Source of the DNA: Paenibacillus rhizovicinus | Lineage (GTDB): Bacteria > Bacillota > Bacilli > Paenibacillales > Paenibacillaceae | DNA length: 64,000 bases | Direction of reading: 5' to 3' | Assembly (NCBI RefSeq): GCF_010365285.1 | Contig: NZ_CP048286.1 | Span: 6,374,001 to 6,438,000, forward strand | Shown here: positions 62,848 to 64,000 of the stretch, one piece after another | How positions within the stretch are numbered: position 1 is the stretch's first letter | Layout of the letters: every line of letters begins with the position of its first letter | The notes under the pieces: generated by a model | The model's database searches: none | The model's input: only the letters and a program-made list of their open reading frames with translations | Told to the model about the DNA's origin: nothing | Program-made: the position numbers and the translations under genes

Positions 62848-62997
62848 GCGTGTCCCGCCAGGGACGAAAGCGACCTTAGCACGCACAGACTCACCAAGCG
62901 CCTCTACTATGCACCACGTTCTAATGGTCCCGCAAGGGACAGCAGGTAACTCACAACCGCCAAACGTATAGCGTGTCCCGTCAGGGACGAAAGCGAG
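62848..62997. repeat. GTGTCCCG-CAGGGAC hairpin repeats
   Basis: GCGTGTCCCGCCAGGGACGA with AAGCGA (62849-62873) and GCGTGTCCCGTCAGGGACGA with AAGCGA (62971-62996) are nearly identical. A third hairpin, GTCCCGCAAGGGAC, lies at 62927-62940. They share layout with module 1 of the repeats at 8347 and 8787 (GTCCGC-xxCA-GCGGACGAAAACGA). Confidence 0.8.
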
Positions 62998-63023
62998 CCG
63001 AGCGCAAACGTACCCCGGGTGCG

Positions 63024-63211
63024 CTGCTCTGTAACGCCAACGTTATTCCAATTCCGGGTGTCCAGAGGGCGGAGCCCTTGGGGTCCCCCTTGGAGAAGGG
63101 GGATTTAGGGGGATGGCATGCACTGCTCTGTAACGCCAACGTTATTCCAATTCCGGGTGTCCAGAGGGCGGAGCCCTTGGGGTCCCCCTTGGAGAAGGGG
63201 GATTTAGGGGG
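63024..63211. repeat. Exact tandem 89-bp repeat containing the TTCCGGGT module
   Basis: Bases 63024-63112 and 63123-63211 are identical, separated by 10 bases. Each contains AATTCCGGGTGTCCAGAGGG, CGGAGCCCTTGGGG and TCCCCCTTGGAGAAGGGGGA followed by TTTAGGGGG, the same module 2 as at 8428 and 8868. Frames across it (62973-63227 and its opposite) merely translate the repeat. The gap to dapF is 106 bases. Confidence 0.95.
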
Positions 63212-63317
63212 TCGAGAAAGTACATGAAAGTGATGCAAAAGTGCAAAGATTAAAGTACAATAAATAAATTATAATGATTGCAAGAGAACTCAATTGGACA
63301 AAGGGAGCGCAATCATT

Positions 63318-64000
63318 ATGAATTTTACGAAAATGCACGGACTAGGGAACGATTTTATCGTCGTAGCAGGGGAAACGCAATTACCGGATAACGCAGCGCA
63401 GCTCGCGGAACAGCTCTGCAATCGCTTCTTCGGCATCGGCGCAGACGGACTAGTTTATATTTTACCTTCGGAACAGGCGGATTTCCGCATGCGCATCATC
63501 AATTCCGACGGCTCCGAAGCCGAACAATGCGGCAATGCGATCCGCTGCGTAGCCAAATACGTATACGACAACGGACTGACGAATAAAGAATCGCTGACGA
63601 TCGAAACGCTCGGCGCGGGCGTGCAAGCGGTCCAACTGACCGTAGAGAACGGCAAGGTCGAGAAGGTCCGCGTTAATATGGGCCAACCGATTTTGGAAGG
63701 ACTGAAAGTGCCGACGACGATCGATGCGAACCCGGTTATCGGCCAGTCGATCGAAGTGGATGGCCGCGAGTTCAAGTTTACGGCGGTATCGATGGGCAAT
63801 CCGCACTGCGTCATTTATGTCGACGACGCGGTCAATTTCGACCTCGCGACATGGGGGCCGAAGCTGGAAGTGCATCCGTTGTTCCCGCGTAAGATCAACG
63901 TGGAATTCGTGACCGTGCGTTCCAAAGACTTCACCGACATGCGCGTATGGGAGCGCGGAGCGGGCCCGACCCTCGCATGCGGCACAGGCGCTTGCGCGAC
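63318..64000 (+). CDS. dapF: Diaminopimelate epimerase, 3' truncated by window edge
   Basis: The first 227 codons of DapF are seen. It epimerises LL- to meso-diaminopimelate for lysine and peptidoglycan synthesis. It begins MNFTKMHGLGNDFIVV. The two catalytic cysteines are Cys71 in NSDGSEAEQCGNAIRC and Cys221 in GPTLACGTGACA. VSMGNPHCVIYVDD and INVEFVTV are the usual middle blocks. GGGAGCG lies before the ATG. The last 50 or so residues are outside the window. Confidence 0.97.
   Translation, partial: MNFTKMHGLGNDFIVVAGETQLPDNAAQLAEQLCNRFFGIGADGLVYILPSEQADFRMRIINSDGSEAEQCGNAIRCVAKYVYDNGLTNKESLTIETLGAGVQAVQLTVENGKVEKVRVNMGQPILEGLKVPTTIDANPVIGQSIEVDGREFKFTAVSMGNPHCVIYVDDAVNFDLATWGPKLEVHPLFPRKINVEFVTVRSKDFTDMRVWERGAGPTLACGTGACA

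Noticed and set aside
62973-63238. Frames on both strands with exact internal repeats
   Set aside because: They translate the tandem 89-bp repeat; both strands are open because of composition, and no start signal exists.

Overview
The window looks like a chromosomal segment of an endospore-forming, moderately high-GC Firmicute, most likely Paenibacillus or a close relative. The reasons are a gerP spore-germination cluster and a YjcZ-type tiny sporulation protein, T-box leaders on thrS and tyrS, and Bacillus-like carbon control (ccpA, acuA/acuC/acsA with cre-like sites). Gene neighbourhoods also match Bacillus: brxC/ytxJ-ccpA, acuC-acuA-acsA, rpsD beside a GGDEF gene, ylbF-ylbG, and rqcH beside a Ca2+ ATPase. 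I see no prophage, transposase, CRISPR array, rRNA or tRNA gene.

Layout. 0-4 kb: the end of a metallo-beta-lactamase-fold gene, a T-box riboswitch with thrS, and a GyrI-like protein. 4-7 kb: spore genes on the minus strand (tiny YjcZ-like gene, gerPE-D-C-B-A), with two similar sigma-K-type promoters, and a divergent Hsp20-like gene. 7-9.2 kb: small proteins of unknown function and about 1 kb of non-coding DNA packed with repeats. 9.2-14.4 kb: gndA, aroK, aroA, a CoA-binding protein and a Q/N/S/G-rich repeat protein. 14.4-18.1 kb: a PTS EIICBA permease overlapping ptsI. 18.2-26 kb: PfpI-like, VanZ-like, zinc-finger, brxC, ccpA-mtnN, acuC-acuA and acsA. 26-31 kb: a class A PBP with FN3 domains, then a T-box and tyrS. 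31-37.3 kb: yuaF-like/floT, then two AraC regulators with a PhyH-like dioxygenase and a DUF2961 (GH172-type) protein. 37.3-48.4 kb: rpsD, a GAF-GGDEF cyclase, lipoprotein, M29 aminopeptidase, HPr-like protein without the histidine loop, ylaN, Ca2+/H+ antiporter, Asp23, FtsW-like, yugN, M20 hydrolase and a CBS protein. 48.6-52.2 kb: a translationally coupled XPB helicase and XPB-N-domain partner. 52.3-60.6 kb: ylbF-ylbG, an unknown gene, LysR-PHP, rqcH and a Ca2+ P-type ATPase. 60.8-64 kb: a MerR-methyltransferase fusion, a second methyltransferase, a repeat cluster and the start of dapF.

How it fits together. CcpA, the PTS permease/EI pair and the Ser-only HPr-like protein belong to the carbon catabolite control circuit. 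The acetate genes (acsA, its acetyltransferase acuA and deacetylase acuC) are plausible CcpA targets because the acuA/acsA gap carries two cre-like sequences. acuB, which sits between acuA and acuC in B. subtilis, is absent.

The most unusual observations are: a dispersed modular repeat family shared by 8.2-9.0 kb and 62.8-63.2 kb; the His-less HPr-like protein; the two-gene XPB system; the MerR-methyltransferase fusion with related upstream dyads; and the PVISHFGG-repeat protein. All calls come from reading the sequence and remembered family features; no database search was run.
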